Shown here in pieces: positions 17,173 to 26,169 of a DNA stretch of 64,000 nucleotides. The position numbers were made by a program, and so were the translations under genes. Below the pieces are notes generated by a model. The model did not search any database and was not told the origin of the DNA. It saw nothing but the letters and a program-made list of their open reading frames with translations. Positions within the stretch are counted from its first letter, which is position 1, and every line of letters begins with the position of its first letter. The stretch comes from Catenuloplanes niger (lineage in GTDB: Bacteria > Actinomycetota > Actinomycetes > Mycobacteriales > Micromonosporaceae), in NCBI RefSeq assembly GCF_031458255.1, contig NZ_JAVDYC010000001.1, positions 3,915,001-3,979,000 of the forward strand, written 5' to 3'.

Positions 17173-17924
17173 AGCAACACGTCCCCGACTCCTACGGTGG
17201 TGAGCAGCCAGATGAGGAACTGGTTCCAGGCGCCGGTGACCAGCGCGAGGCCGACCAGCACCAGCATGCCGCCACCGATCCGGGTCACCCACTGGCCGTG
17301 CCTCCGCAGCGTCTTGAAGACGCCGAGCAGGTGCCGGAACCCCAATCCGAAGATCAGGAACGGAATGCCCAGGCCCAGGCTGTACGCGACGCCCAGCACC
17401 GCGGCGCGGTCGGCCTGGCCGGCCGCGGCGGAGAGCGCCATCACGGAGCCGAGCGTCGGGCCGATGCACGGGGTCCAGGAGAGCGCGAAGATCGCCCCGA
17501 AGATCGGCGCGCCGATCAGGCCCGCGTCCGGCAGCCGGTTGATCCGGAACTCGCGCTGCAGGCCGGGGATCAGGCCCATGAAGGACAGGCCGAGCACGAT
17601 GATCAGCGCACCGGCGCCGATCTCCAGCGGGCGCTGGTGCTCCAGCATCAGCCGGCCGACGTTCGCCACCAGCACGGTGCTGAGCGTGAAGACCGCGGTG
17701 AAGCCCGCGATGAACAGCGCGGTGCCGGCGAGCACGCGACCGCGTACCCTCGTGGCGGTCTTCTCCAGGTCCGCGCCGGTCAGGCCGGTGATGAACGACA
17801 GATAGCCGGGGACCAGCGGCAGCACGCACGGGGAGAGGAAGCTGACCAGGCCGGCCAGCGTCGCGGCCAGGATCGCCAGGACCAGTGGGCCGTTCGTCGC
17901 GGTGCTCGCGAACGTGTCACCCAT
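17169..17924 (-). CDS. ccdA: Thiol-disulfide transporter CcdA
   Basis: CcdA passes reducing power across the membrane to keep apocytochrome c cysteines reduced before heme attachment. This 251-residue protein has the two signature cysteine motifs in helices 1 and 4, FLSPCVLPLVPGY and WTPCIGPTLG, and six predicted membrane segments. Its start overlaps the end of the upstream thioredoxin-like gene by eight bases and its stop overlaps resB, in keeping with the functional chain TlpA/ResA, CcdA, ResB, CcsB. Confidence 0.95.
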   Translation of the reverse strand: MGDTFASTATNGPLVLAILAATLAGLVSFLSPCVLPLVPGYLSFITGLTGADLEKTATRVRGRVLAGTALFIAGFTAVFTLSTVLVANVGRLMLEHQRPLEIGAGALIIVLGLSFMGLIPGLQREFRINRLPDAGLIGAPIFGAIFALSWTPCIGPTLGSVMALSAAAGQADRAAVLGVAYSLGLGIPFLIFGLGFRHLLGVFKTLRRHGQWVTRIGGGMLVLVGLALVTGAWNQFLIWLLTTVGVGDVLL

Positions 17925-18492
17925 TCTCCGCGGCCACCTTCTGCACCAGCGGCGTCAGCTCGCTGGCCAGCACCGACCGGCGGATCACCAGCGCGATCCG
18001 GCCCTCGCGGTCCAGGACCACGGTGGACGGCGTAGCACCCGGCGGGATGTCGAAGTCCAGGCCCAGCCGGTTCGCCGGGTCGAACAGGCTCGGGTACGTC
18101 ACGCGCCCGCGCTCGAACGCGATCGCCGCGTCCCGGTCGTCCCGGTTGTTGATGCCGAGGAACTCGACGCCGCTCGCCTTGGTGGCCTGGTACGTCTGCT
18201 CCAGCTCCTTGGCCTCGGCGCGGCACGGCGAGCACCAGGAACCCCAGAAGTTGACCACCACGACCTTGCCCCGGGCCGAGGCGAGGTCGTAGCGCGAGCC
18301 GTCCAGCAGCTCACCGGCGGCCTCGGGCGCGTCCGGCCGCTCGCCGGCGGCGCACTCGATCACGCCGTTCGCGCCGGTCGCGCAGGCCTCGGTCCAGTCA
18401 CCGCGCCCGGCGAGCAGCCCGCCCGCCACCGCGCCGGCGACCAGCAGCGCGACGCCCGCGACGATCGCCTTCGGCCTGGTGAGCGCTGGCAT
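17917..18492 (-). CDS. resA: Membrane-anchored thioredoxin-like protein (TlpA/ResA type)
   Basis: This 191-residue protein has one N-terminal anchor (about residues 8-28) and a thioredoxin fold outside the membrane with the redox motif WCSPC near residue 84 and the cis-Pro region GATPSTVVLD. Such proteins reduce the CxxCH cysteines of apocytochrome c with electrons from CcdA. Two extra cysteines near the anchor (EACATG, VIECAAG) are not part of the standard fold and could form a disulfide. Its ATG follows the stop of the phosphatase gene by two bases. Confidence 0.9.
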   Translation of the reverse strand: MPALTRPKAIVAGVALLVAGAVAGGLLAGRGDWTEACATGANGVIECAAGERPDAPEAAGELLDGSRYDLASARGKVVVVNFWGSWCSPCRAEAKELEQTYQATKASGVEFLGINNRDDRDAAIAFERGRVTYPSLFDPANRLGLDFDIPPGATPSTVVLDREGRIALVIRRSVLASELTPLVQKVAAENG

Positions 18493-18494
18493 GG

Positions 18495-19145
18495 TCAGGC
18501 CCCCTTGGCCGTCCGGGCGGTGGGCGACATCGCGATCAGGTGCGCGGCCGGCTCCGAGTACATGACACCGACGATCCTGGCGCCCTCGAAGTGGAACGAG
18601 GTGAGGCTGGCCAGGCCGCACTGGCGCTTGCGCGGGTCGTGCCAGAGGCGCTTGCGCTCCACGTGGTTGCGCAGCGTCCAGATCGGCAGCTGGTGCGACA
18701 CGCAGAGCGCCTCGTGCCCCTCGGCCTCGACGCGCGCGGCCTCCAGCGCCGCGTACATCCGCTTCGCGATCAGCGTGTACGCCTCGCCCCAGGACGGGGT
18801 CACCGGGTCGCGCATCACCCACCAGTTCCGCGGGTCACGCAGCGAGCCGTCGCCGACCGAGACGCGCTTGCCCTCGAACCAGTTCGCGCTCTCGATCAGC
18901 CGGTCGTCCACCGCGATCGGCAGCCCGAACTGCGCCGCGATCGGCTCGGCGGTCTGCTGCGCGCGCTCCAGCGGGCTGGCCACCACGTGCGTGATGTCCC
19001 GCTCGGCGACGGCCTGCGCCGCCGCCTTCGCCATCTGGACGCCCAGCTCGGAGAGGTGGTAACCGGGGAGCCGGCCGTAAAGGATCTTCTCCGGGTTGTG
19101 CACCTCACCGTGCCGCAGCACGTGCACGACGGTCTTGCTCGTCAC
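18495..19145 (-). CDS. Histidine phosphatase family protein (phosphoglycerate mutase-like)
   Basis: This 216-residue protein is a branch-1 histidine phosphatase. The catalytic RHGE (LRHGEVHNPE) lies at residues 11-14, the second Arg is in ASPLERAQQTAEP, and the second His is in CVSHQLP. In actinobacteria a member of this group is regularly found between hemL and the cytochrome c maturation genes, as here, but its substrate is not established. Three bases separate it from hemL and two from the resA-like gene, so it is cotranscribed with heme and cytochrome genes. The GTG start is the only sensible one. Confidence 0.9.
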   Translation of the reverse strand: MTSKTVVHVLRHGEVHNPEKILYGRLPGYHLSELGVQMAKAAAQAVAERDITHVVASPLERAQQTAEPIAAQFGLPIAVDDRLIESANWFEGKRVSVGDGSLRDPRNWWVMRDPVTPSWGEAYTLIAKRMYAALEAARVEAEGHEALCVSHQLPIWTLRNHVERKRLWHDPRKRQCGLASLTSFHFEGARIVGVMYSEPAAHLIAMSPTARTAKGA

Positions 19146-19148
19146 GCC

Positions 19149-20459
19149 TTACCCCCTTCGGCTCGCCGCGGCCGCACGGGCGGCCCGCGGGAGTGCCGCA
19201 GCGATGGTCTCCAGTGCCTCGTCGTCGATCGCGGTCGAGACGAACCACGACTCGAACGCGCTGGGCGGCAGGTACACGCCGAGCGCGAGCATCTCGTGGA
19301 AGAACGCCTTGAACGCCTCCGCGTCCTGCCGCTTCGCGGACGCGTAGTCGGTGACCTCGGCGTCCGTGAAGAAGATCGAGAACATGCTGCCGGCCGTGGA
19401 GAGCCGGTGCGGCACGCCCGCCTCGGTCAGCGCCTTCGTGGCCAGCTCGCCGATCGTGGCCGCGGTCGCGTTCAGCGTCGCGTAGACCGCGTCGTCCGCG
19501 AGCCGCAGCGTGGTCAGCCCGGCCGCGCAGGCCAGCGGGTTCCCGGAGAGCGTGCCGGCCTGGTAGACCGGGCCGGCCGGGGCCAGCCGGTCCATCACCT
19601 CGCGGCGACCGCCGAACGCGGCCGCGGGCAGGCCACCGCCCATCACCTTGCCGTAGGTGAAGAGGTCGGCCGCGACCGGGTCGAGGCCGGTCCAGCCGTT
19701 GCGGGAGAGCCGGAAGCCGGTCATCACCTCGTCGACGATCAGCAGCGCGCCGTGCCGGTGCGCGATGTCCGCGAGCGTCTGGTTGAACCCGTCGACCGGC
19801 GGGACCACGCCCATGTTGCCCGGCACCGCCTCCGTGATGATCGCGGCGATGTCCGGGTTGCCGGCGAAGGCCTCCTCCACGGCGGCGACGTCGTTGTACG
19901 GCACCACGATCGTCTCGGCCGCGCTCGCGCCGGTCACGCCGGGCGAGTCCGGCAGCGCCAGCGTGGCGACGCCGGAACCGGCCGCGGCCAGCAGCGCGTC
20001 CACGTGCCCGTGGTAACAGCCGGCGAACTTGACGATCTTCGAGCGGCCGGTGAAGCCGCGGGCCAGCCGGATCGCCGACATGGTGGCCTCGGTGCCGGAG
20101 TTGACCAGGCGGATCGCGTCCACCCCGGTGCGCGCGACCATCTCCTCGGCCAGCTCGACCTCGCCGGGCGTGGGCGTGCCGAAGCTGGTGCCCTTCGCGG
20201 CCGCGGCCTGCACCGCCGCGATCACCTCGGGGTGCGCGTGACCCAGGATCAGCGGGCCCCAGGAGCAGACCAGGTCCGCGTAGCGGTTGCCGTCGGCGTC
20301 GAACATCCACGGGCCCTCGCCGCGGACCATGAACCGCGGCGTGCCCCCGACCGCGCGGAACGCACGCACGGGAGAGTTGACCCCGCCCGGCACGATGGCC
20401 TTGGCACGGTCGAACAGGGCCTCGGAGGCGGGTGCCTCGGCAATGTGTGAGTCGCTCAC
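19149..20459 (-). CDS. hemL: Glutamate-1-semialdehyde 2,1-aminomutase
   Basis: HemL converts glutamate-1-semialdehyde to 5-aminolevulinate, the first dedicated tetrapyrrole precursor. This 436-residue class III PLP enzyme has full family length. It shows [37 protein letters not shown] and the PLP-lysine region [11 protein letters not shown], followed by [16 protein letters not shown]. The GTG start lies at the head of a run of six closely packed genes leading to cytochrome c maturation, so heme precursor supply and heme use appear coupled here. Confidence 0.96.
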   Translation of the reverse strand: MSDSHIAEAPASEALFDRAKAIVPGGVNSPVRAFRAVGGTPRFMVRGEGPWMFDADGNRYADLVCSWGPLILGHAHPEVIAAVQAAAAKGTSFGTPTPGEVELAEEMVARTGVDAIRLVNSGTEATMSAIRLARGFTGRSKIVKFAGCYHGHVDALLAAAGSGVATLALPDSPGVTGASAAETIVVPYNDVAAVEEAFAGNPDIAAIITEAVPGNMGVVPPVDGFNQTLADIAHRHGALLIVDEVMTGFRLSRNGWTGLDPVAADLFTYGKVMGGGLPAAAFGGRREVMDRLAPAGPVYQAGTLSGNPLACAAGLTTLRLADDAVYATLNATAATIGELATKALTEAGVPHRLSTAGSMFSIFFTDAEVTDYASAKRQDAEAFKAFFHEMLALGVYLPPSAFESWFVSTAIDDEALETIAAALPRAARAAAASRRG

Positions 20460-20600
20460 GGTTCGCCCATTCTGTCAGCGCCCGGCGCAACCCGGGCAAC
20501 CACCCCTGACCAGGAGTTGTCCGTGTCACCGGGTGCGATGGCGGGACCTGCCGACACCCCCGGACGGGTTTCTCAACAGGCTAGCGAGACCAGATCGCGA

Positions 20601-20606
20601 TAGGCT
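20601..20606 (+). promoter_or_regulatory. -10 element of a leaderless STAS gene
   Basis: TAGGCT is six bases before the GTG start of the STAS gene with no ribosome site between, so transcription probably begins at or next to the start codon. Confidence 0.5.
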
Positions 20607-20612
20607 GATCGC

Positions 20613-20936
20613 GTGGAGCGTCCGGAGCTGTCCATCGCACTACAGCGGACCCCCGGCGAAGTCGTTCTCAAGCTCGCCGGGGAAATCGACATGCTCACGG
20701 TGAACAAGCTATCGAGCATCGTGAACGAAATGGTGGCCGATCCCCCGCCGCGGATCATCCTCGACATGGGCGGCATCACATTCTGCGACTCCCAGGGCCT
20801 CGGCACGCTGGTCGTGCTGTCCCGAAAGGCGTCGTTCGCCCAGAGCGTCCTCATCCTGACCAACGTCGGCGACTTCCTCCTCCGCGTCCTCGACATCACC
20901 GGGCTGCGCTCAGCCCTGATGATCCAGGCGTCGTAG
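20613..20936 (+). CDS. STAS-domain anti-sigma factor antagonist
   Basis: This 107-residue protein is a single STAS domain of the SpoIIAA/RsbV type. The phosphorylatable serine is in FCDSQGLGTLV (about Ser60), preceded by the typical IILDMGGIT strand. In the unphosphorylated state such proteins bind an anti-sigma kinase and release its sigma factor; SpoIIE-type phosphatases reactivate them. The phosphatase gene at 26.2 kb and the stressosome operon are candidate partners, but no anti-sigma/sigma pair is adjacent. The transcript is probably leaderless. Confidence 0.92.
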   Translation: MERPELSIALQRTPGEVVLKLAGEIDMLTVNKLSSIVNEMVADPPPRIILDMGGITFCDSQGLGTLVVLSRKASFAQSVLILTNVGDFLLRVLDITGLRSALMIQAS

Positions 20937-21006
20937 CACCCAGCTGGGCCGGGCCGTGCGGGACCTGCGGCTTCGGAGGCGGCTGTCCGGCCTTCCCGCA
21001 CCGCCG

Positions 21007-21026
21007 GCCGGGCCCGCCGGCCCGGC
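21007..21026. terminator. GC-rich hairpin between convergent genes
   Basis: GCCGGGCC (21007-21014) pairs perfectly with GGCCCGGC (21019-21026) across a four-base loop. It stands between the ends of the STAS gene and the response regulator gene and could terminate both. Confidence 0.5.
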
Positions 21027-21038
21027 TCGGACGGGTTG

Positions 21039-21593
21039 TCAGCTGCCCCAGCGGGCCTTCTCCAGGACGCGGACCGCGCGGGCGACGGCCTCGGGGTCGG
21101 CGGAGCCGTCGCGGAGCAGGGTGAGGGACTCGTCGACGGCCTCGGTGAGTGAGGACCATTGGGCCTCGCGTTCGCGGACCGTCTCGGCCTGGAGCTGGAG
21201 CTGGCGGTTCTTGGACCAGAGGTCGACGAAGACGGAGACCTTGGCGCGCAGGACCCAGGGGTCGAGCGGCTTGGTCAGGTAGTCGACGGCGCCGACCGAG
21301 TAGCCGCGGACCGCGAGGTGGGAGTCGCGGTCGGCGGCGGTCAGGAAGATGATCGGTACGTGCCGGGTGCGCTCGCGGCGCTTGATGTGACCGGCCGTCT
21401 CGAACCCGTCCATGTCGGGCATCTGGGCGTCGAGCAGGATGACCGCGAAGTCGTCCATCATCAGTTGCTTCAGGGCGGCCTCGCCGCTCTCCACGGCCAC
21501 CGGGTGCACCGCGATGCCCTGGAGGATCGCCTCCAGGGCCAGCAGGTTCTCCCGGCGGTCGTCGACCAGCAGGGCCTTCGCCACGTCCGTCAT
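21039..21593 (-). CDS. Response regulator with receiver domain and C-terminal helix
   Basis: This 184-residue protein has one receiver domain (about residues 5-125). It carries the acidic pair LLVDD, the phospho-acceptor Asp in VILLDAQMPDMDG (about Asp55) and the Lys in YLTKPLDP. There is no DNA-binding domain. The remaining 55 residues are helical (LWSKNRQLQLQAE onward) and may form a coiled coil. Its start overlaps the stop of the poly-HAMP hybrid kinase (TGATG), so the two are translationally coupled and this protein is the likely final acceptor of that phosphorelay. Confidence 0.9.
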   Translation of the reverse strand: MTDVAKALLVDDRRENLLALEAILQGIAVHPVAVESGEAALKQLMMDDFAVILLDAQMPDMDGFETAGHIKRRERTRHVPIIFLTAADRDSHLAVRGYSVGAVDYLTKPLDPWVLRAKVSVFVDLWSKNRQLQLQAETVREREAQWSSLTEAVDESLTLLRDGSADPEAVARAVRVLEKARWGS

Positions 21594-24500
21594 CAGTTGA
21601 TCTCCCGACCGCTGCCGTTGACCCAGGCCGCCATCAGCGAGATCAGCTCGTCCAGGTCGACCGGCTTGGTGATGTAGTCGCTGGCCCCGGCCGCGAGTGC
21701 GGACTCGCGGTCGCCGGGCATCGCCTTCGCCGTGAGGAACACGACGGGCAGCTCCGCGAAGCGATGGTTGCGGCGGATGCTGCGGGTGGTCTCGTACCCG
21801 TCCTGGTCCGGCATCATCGCGTCCATCAGGACGATGTCGACCTCCGGGTGCTCGGCCAGCAGACGGACGCCGTCGGCGCCGTTGTCCGAGTAGAGCACGG
21901 TCATGCCGTGCAGCTCCAGCGCGCTGGTCAACGCGAACACGTTCCGCACGTCGTCATCGATGATCAGCACGGTGGCGCCGTCCAGCTGGCGGCTGCCGGG
22001 GGCGCTGCGCTCCTCCTCGATCGGCGTGGTCAGCATCGGCATCGCGATCGACGGCACCGGGCCGGACGGAACCGTCTGGATCGGGGCCGGCTGCGACGCG
22101 GGCACCGGAACCACCGCGTCCGGGACCAGCACGTCCGGCACGTAGAGCGTGAACGTGGAGCCGTGGCCGGGCGCGGACGAGACCGTGATCAGGCCGCCGA
22201 GCAGGTTCGCGAAGCCGCGGCTGATCGACAGGCCGAGGCCGGTGCCGCCGTACTTGCGGCTGGTCGTGCCGTCCGCCTGCTGGAACGCCTCGAAGATCAG
22301 CGACAGTTTGTCGTCGGAGATGCCGATGCCGGTGTCGGTGACCGTGAACGCGATCACCCGGTCCGCGGACATCAGCGACGGCACCTCGAAGCGCAGCTCG
22401 GACGGCGCGTAGCCGATGCTCAGGCTGACCGCGCCGGCGTCGGTGAACTTGACCGCGTTCGAGATCAGGTTGCGGAGGATCTGCTGGAGCCGCTGCGCGT
22501 CCGTGACGATCGACTGCGGCAGGTCGTCCGCGAGCGTCACCGAGAAGTCCAGGCCCTTCTCCTCGGCCTGCGGCTTGAACGCCTGCTCGACGTAGCCGCA
22601 CACCTCGTCCAGCGCCAGCTCGCTCGGCTCCACGTCCATCCGGCCCGCCTCGATCTTGGAGACGTCCAGGATGTCGTCGATCAGGCTGAGCAGGTCCGAG
22701 CCCGCGCTGTGGATCGTCCGGGCGAACTCGATCTGCTTCGCGGTCAGGTTCTCCTCCGAGTTGTCCGCGAGCAGCCGGGCCAGGAGCAACAGCGAGTTCA
22801 GCGGGGTACGCAGCTCGTGGCTCATGTTCGCCAGGAACTCCGACTTGTACGCGGACGCCCGGGACAGCTGCTGCGCCTTCTCCTCCAGGCCGATCCGGGC
22901 CATCTCGATCTCGCGGTTCTTCGTCTCGATGTTGCCCTTCTGCTCGGACAGCAGTTTCGCCTTGTCCTCCAGCTCCGCGTTCGTCCGCTGCAGCTCGGCC
23001 GACTGCTCCTGCATCTCGTGCGCCAGCCGCTGCGACTGGGCGAGCAGCTGCTCGGTGCGCCGGTTGGCCTGGATCGTGTTCAGCGCGATGCCGATCGTGC
23101 CGACCAGGCGGCGCAGGAACGACAGGTGCAGGTCGGAGAACGGGCTGACCGCGGCGAACTCGATCACGCCGAGCAGCTCACCCTCGAAGATCACCGGGAC
23201 GATCACCAGGTCGGCCGGGGGCGTCTGGGCGATGCCGGAGCGGATCACCAGGCGCTGGTCCGCTGCGGCGCCGACCCGGATCATGTCGCGGGAGATCGCG
23301 GCCTGCCCGACCAGCCCCTCGCCGGGCGCGAACGTGACCTCGTTGTCCCGGGCCACGTAGCCGTAGGAGGCGATCAGCCGCAGCCGGGTGGCCGCGTCGC
23401 TGTGGTTCGCGTCCCCGTGATCGATCATGAAGAACGCGCCGACGTGGCCCTCCACCAGCGGCGTCACCTCATGCATGATCATGCGGCAGACCTCGCTGAT
23501 GTCCCGCTGGCCCTGCAGCAGGCCACCGATGCGGGCCAGGTTGGAGTCGAGCCAGCCCTGCTCCGCGTTCTTCTTCGTGGTGTCGCGGAGCGTCATCACC
23601 ATCTGGTTGATGTTGTCCTTCAGCTCCGCGATCTCGCCCATCGCCTCGACCGCGATCCGTTGCGACAGGTCGCCGCGGGTCACGGCCGTGGAGACCTGGG
23701 CGATCGCGCGCAGCTGGGTGGTGAGCGCGGAGGCGAGCTGGTTGACGTTCTCGGTCAGGTCGCGCCAGGTGCCGGCCACGCCACGCACCCGGGCCTGGCC
23801 GCCGAGCTTGCCCTCGATGCCGACCTCCCGGCCGACCCTGGTGATCTCCTCGGCGAAGCTGCTCAGCTGGTCGACCATCGTGTTGACGGTGGACTTGAGC
23901 TCCAGGATCTCGCCCTGCGCGTCGACGGTGATCTTCTGCGACAGGTCACCGCGGGCGACCGCGGTGGTGACGGACGCGATGTTCCGCACCTGGGAGGTGA
24001 GGTTGGAGGCCATCGAGTTCACGTTGTCGGTCAGGTCGCGCCAGGTGCCGCTGACGCCCTTCACCTGGGCCTGGCCGCCGAGCTTTCCTTCGGTGCCCAC
24101 CTCGCGGGCCACCCGGGTGACCTCGTCGGCGAAGCTGCTCAGCTGGTCGACCATCGTGTTGACCGTGGACTTGAGCTCCAGGATCTCGCCCTGCGCGTCG
24201 ACGGTGATCTTCTGCGACAGGTCACCGCGGGCGACGGCCGTGGAGACCTGGGAGATGTTGCGCACCTGGGACGTCAGGTTGGACGCCATGAAGTTCACGT
24301 TGTCGGTCAGGTCGCGCCACGTGCCGGCCACGCCGCGCACCTGCGCCTGACCGCCGAGCTTGCCCTCGGTGCCCACCTCGCGGGCCACCCGGGTGACCTC
24401 GTCGGCGAACGAACTCAGCTGGTCCACCATCGTGTTGACCGTGGACTTGAGCTCCAGGATCTCGCCGCGGGCGTCGACGGTGATCTTCTGCGACAGGTCA

Positions 24501-26020
24501 CCCTTCGCGACCGCGGTGGTGACGGACGCGATGTTGCGGACCTGCGCGGTCAGGTTGGAGGCCATCGAGTTCACGTTGTCGGTCAGGTCGCGCCAGGTGC
24601 CGCTGACGCCCTTCACCTGGGCCTGACCGCCGAGCTTGCCCTCCGTGCCCACCTCGCGGGCCACCCGGGTGACCTCGTCGGCGAACGAACTCAGCTGGTC
24701 CACCATCGTGTTGACGGTGTTCTTCAGCTCCAGGATCTCGCCGCGGGCATCAACGGTGATCTTCTGCGACAGGTCACCCTTCGCCACCGCGGTGGAGACC
24801 TGGGAGATGTTGCGCACCTGCGACGTCAGGTTGCCGGCCAGCTGGTTCACGTTCTCCGTGAGGTCGCGCCAGGTGCCGGCCAGACCACGGACCTGGGCCT
24901 GACCGCCGAGCTTGCCCTCGATGCCCACCTCACGGGCCACCCGGGTGACCTCGTCGGCGAAGCTGCTCAGCTGGTCCACCATCGTGTTGACCGTGTCCTT
25001 CAGCTCCAGGATCTCGCCCTGGGCCTGCACGGTGATCTTCTGACTCAGGTCGCCGTTCGCCACCGCGGTGGAGACCTGGGCGATGTTGCGGACCTGCGCG
25101 GTCAGGTTGGAGGCCATCGAGTTCACCGAGTCGGTGAGGTTCTTCCAGGTGCCGGCCACGTTCGGCACCTCGGCCTGGCCGCCGAGTTTGCCCTCCGTGC
25201 CCACCTCGCGGGCCACCCTGGTGACCTGCTCGGCGAACAGCCGGAGCGTGTCGGTCACGCCGTTCATCGTGGAGGCCAGTTCCGCGACCTCGCCCTTCGC
25301 GGAGACGGTGATCTTCTGGGACAGGTCGCCGCGCGCGATCGCACCGGCCACGTCGGAGATCGACCGCACCTGGTGCGTCAGGTTCGACGCCATCGTGTTC
25401 ACCGAGTCGGTGAGGTCCTTCCAGGTGCCGGAGACGCCGCGCACGTCGGCCTGGCCGCCCAGCTTGCCCTCGGTGCCCACCTCCCGGGCGACCCGGGTGA
25501 CCTCGTCGGCGAAGCTGCTCAGCTGGTCCACCATCGTGTTCACGGTGCGGCCGATGCGCAGGAACTCACCGCGCAGCGGCCGGCCGTCCATCTCCAGCGC
25601 CATGTGCTGCGACAGGTCGCCCTCGGCCACGGCCACGATCACGCGGGCGATCTCCGTGGTCGGCCGGCCCAGGTCGTCGATCAACGAGTTGATCGCGCGC
25701 GCCCACTTGGCCCAGTCACCCTCGTACGCCTCGTCGTCCAGTCGTTCCGCGAGCTGGCCGTCCCGGCCGACGATCCGGCTGATCCGGCGCACGTCCAGGT
25801 TCTGCCGCTCCTGCAGCGAGACGACCTCGTTGAACGCGTCCGCCACCTCGGCCGCCGGGCCGCTGCGCCGGGGCAGGCGCACCCTCAGGTCGCCCCGTCG
25901 CACGTCCCGGAGCGCGTCCGCCAGCTCGGCCAGGAAGGCCGCCTCCTCGGACGGGTGAGTGACGGTGCTCACAGGTTCGGCCGCGACTGCGGCAGCGCGG
26001 GTCTGTTTCGCCGTAGTCAT
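21593..26020 (-). CDS. Soluble poly-HAMP hybrid histidine kinase (Nik1/group III-like)
   Basis: This 1475-residue kinase has no transmembrane helix. Residues about 25-815 are a chain of nine HAMP-like units, with eight GDLSQ-type signatures and seven copies of a spacer of the type [17 protein letters not shown]. The repeat unit is about 92 residues (276 bp). A GAF domain follows (about 819-985), then a coiled coil (985-1055), HisKA ([15 protein letters not shown], His1068), a HATPase domain ([10 protein letters not shown]) and a C-terminal receiver ([12 protein letters not shown], Asp1400). This order of tandem HAMPs before kinase and receiver is that of fungal group III osmosensing kinases, whose bacterial relatives are cytoplasmic. 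I chose the ATG after GAGGACC. The input signal is unknown; internal osmotic or redox state is plausible. Confidence 0.93.
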   Translation of the reverse strand: MTTAKQTRAAAVAAEPVSTVTHPSEEAAFLAELADALRDVRRGDLRVRLPRRSGPAAEVADAFNEVVSLQERQNLDVRRISRIVGRDGQLAERLDDEAYEGDWAKWARAINSLIDDLGRPTTEIARVIVAVAEGDLSQHMALEMDGRPLRGEFLRIGRTVNTMVDQLSSFADEVTRVAREVGTEGKLGGQADVRGVSGTWKDLTDSVNTMASNLTHQVRSISDVAGAIARGDLSQKITVSAKGEVAELASTMNGVTDTLRLFAEQVTRVAREVGTEGKLGGQAEVPNVAGTWKNLTDSVNSMASNLTAQVRNIAQVSTAVANGDLSQKITVQAQGEILELKDTVNTMVDQLSSFADEVTRVAREVGIEGKLGGQAQVRGLAGTWRDLTENVNQLAGNLTSQVRNISQVSTAVAKGDLSQKITVDARGEILELKNTVNTMVDQLSSFADEVTRVAREVGTEGKLGGQAQVKGVSGTWRDLTDNVNSMASNLTAQVRNIASVTTAVAKGDLSQKITVDARGEILELKSTVNTMVDQLSSFADEVTRVAREVGTEGKLGGQAQVRGVAGTWRDLTDNVNFMASNLTSQVRNISQVSTAVARGDLSQKITVDAQGEILELKSTVNTMVDQLSSFADEVTRVAREVGTEGKLGGQAQVKGVSGTWRDLTDNVNSMASNLTSQVRNIASVTTAVARGDLSQKITVDAQGEILELKSTVNTMVDQLSSFAEEITRVGREVGIEGKLGGQARVRGVAGTWRDLTENVNQLASALTTQLRAIAQVSTAVTRGDLSQRIAVEAMGEIAELKDNINQMVMTLRDTTKKNAEQGWLDSNLARIGGLLQGQRDISEVCRMIMHEVTPLVEGHVGAFFMIDHGDANHSDAATRLRLIASYGYVARDNEVTFAPGEGLVGQAAISRDMIRVGAAADQRLVIRSGIAQTPPADLVIVPVIFEGELLGVIEFAAVSPFSDLHLSFLRRLVGTIGIALNTIQANRRTEQLLAQSQRLAHEMQEQSAELQRTNAELEDKAKLLSEQKGNIETKNREIEMARIGLEEKAQQLSRASAYKSEFLANMSHELRTPLNSLLLLARLLADNSEENLTAKQIEFARTIHSAGSDLLSLIDDILDVSKIEAGRMDVEPSELALDEVCGYVEQAFKPQAEEKGLDFSVTLADDLPQSIVTDAQRLQQILRNLISNAVKFTDAGAVSLSIGYAPSELRFEVPSLMSADRVIAFTVTDTGIGISDDKLSLIFEAFQQADGTTSRKYGGTGLGLSISRGFANLLGGLITVSSAPGHGSTFTLYVPDVLVPDAVVPVPASQPAPIQTVPSGPVPSIAMPMLTTPIEEERSAPGSRQLDGATVLIIDDDVRNVFALTSALELHGMTVLYSDNGADGVRLLAEHPEVDIVLMDAMMPDQDGYETTRSIRRNHRFAELPVVFLTAKAMPGDRESALAAGASDYITKPVDLDELISLMAAWVNGSGREIN
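23600..25560 (-). repeat. 276-bp tandem coding repeat (HAMP units)
   Basis: Successive HAMP units in the hybrid kinase are nearly identical at the DNA level as well as in protein, with a period of 276 bp. The most similar units are the central ones (about 23.9-24.9 kb), where long stretches differ by only a few bases. This suggests recent duplication or gene conversion and makes copy number likely to vary between strains. Confidence 0.85.
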
Positions 26021-26169
26021 GGAAGGTCCTCGCAACTCGCGGTTCGGGGCTTGTCCGGGCGTCTTACCACGCGGATCGCGGGGTCGACCATGTCATCATT
26101 GCGCCTTTCACCCATCAGGTGCGAGCGTCCAGCTTGGTGAGGACCCACCTTTCAGTGGAGGATGCAAGC

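Noticed and set aside
21764-26140. A very long open frame on the plus strand opposite the poly-HAMP kinase
   Set aside because: It mirrors the HAMP repeats in antisense, has no domain or ribosome site, and arises from GC-rich codon bias in the real gene.
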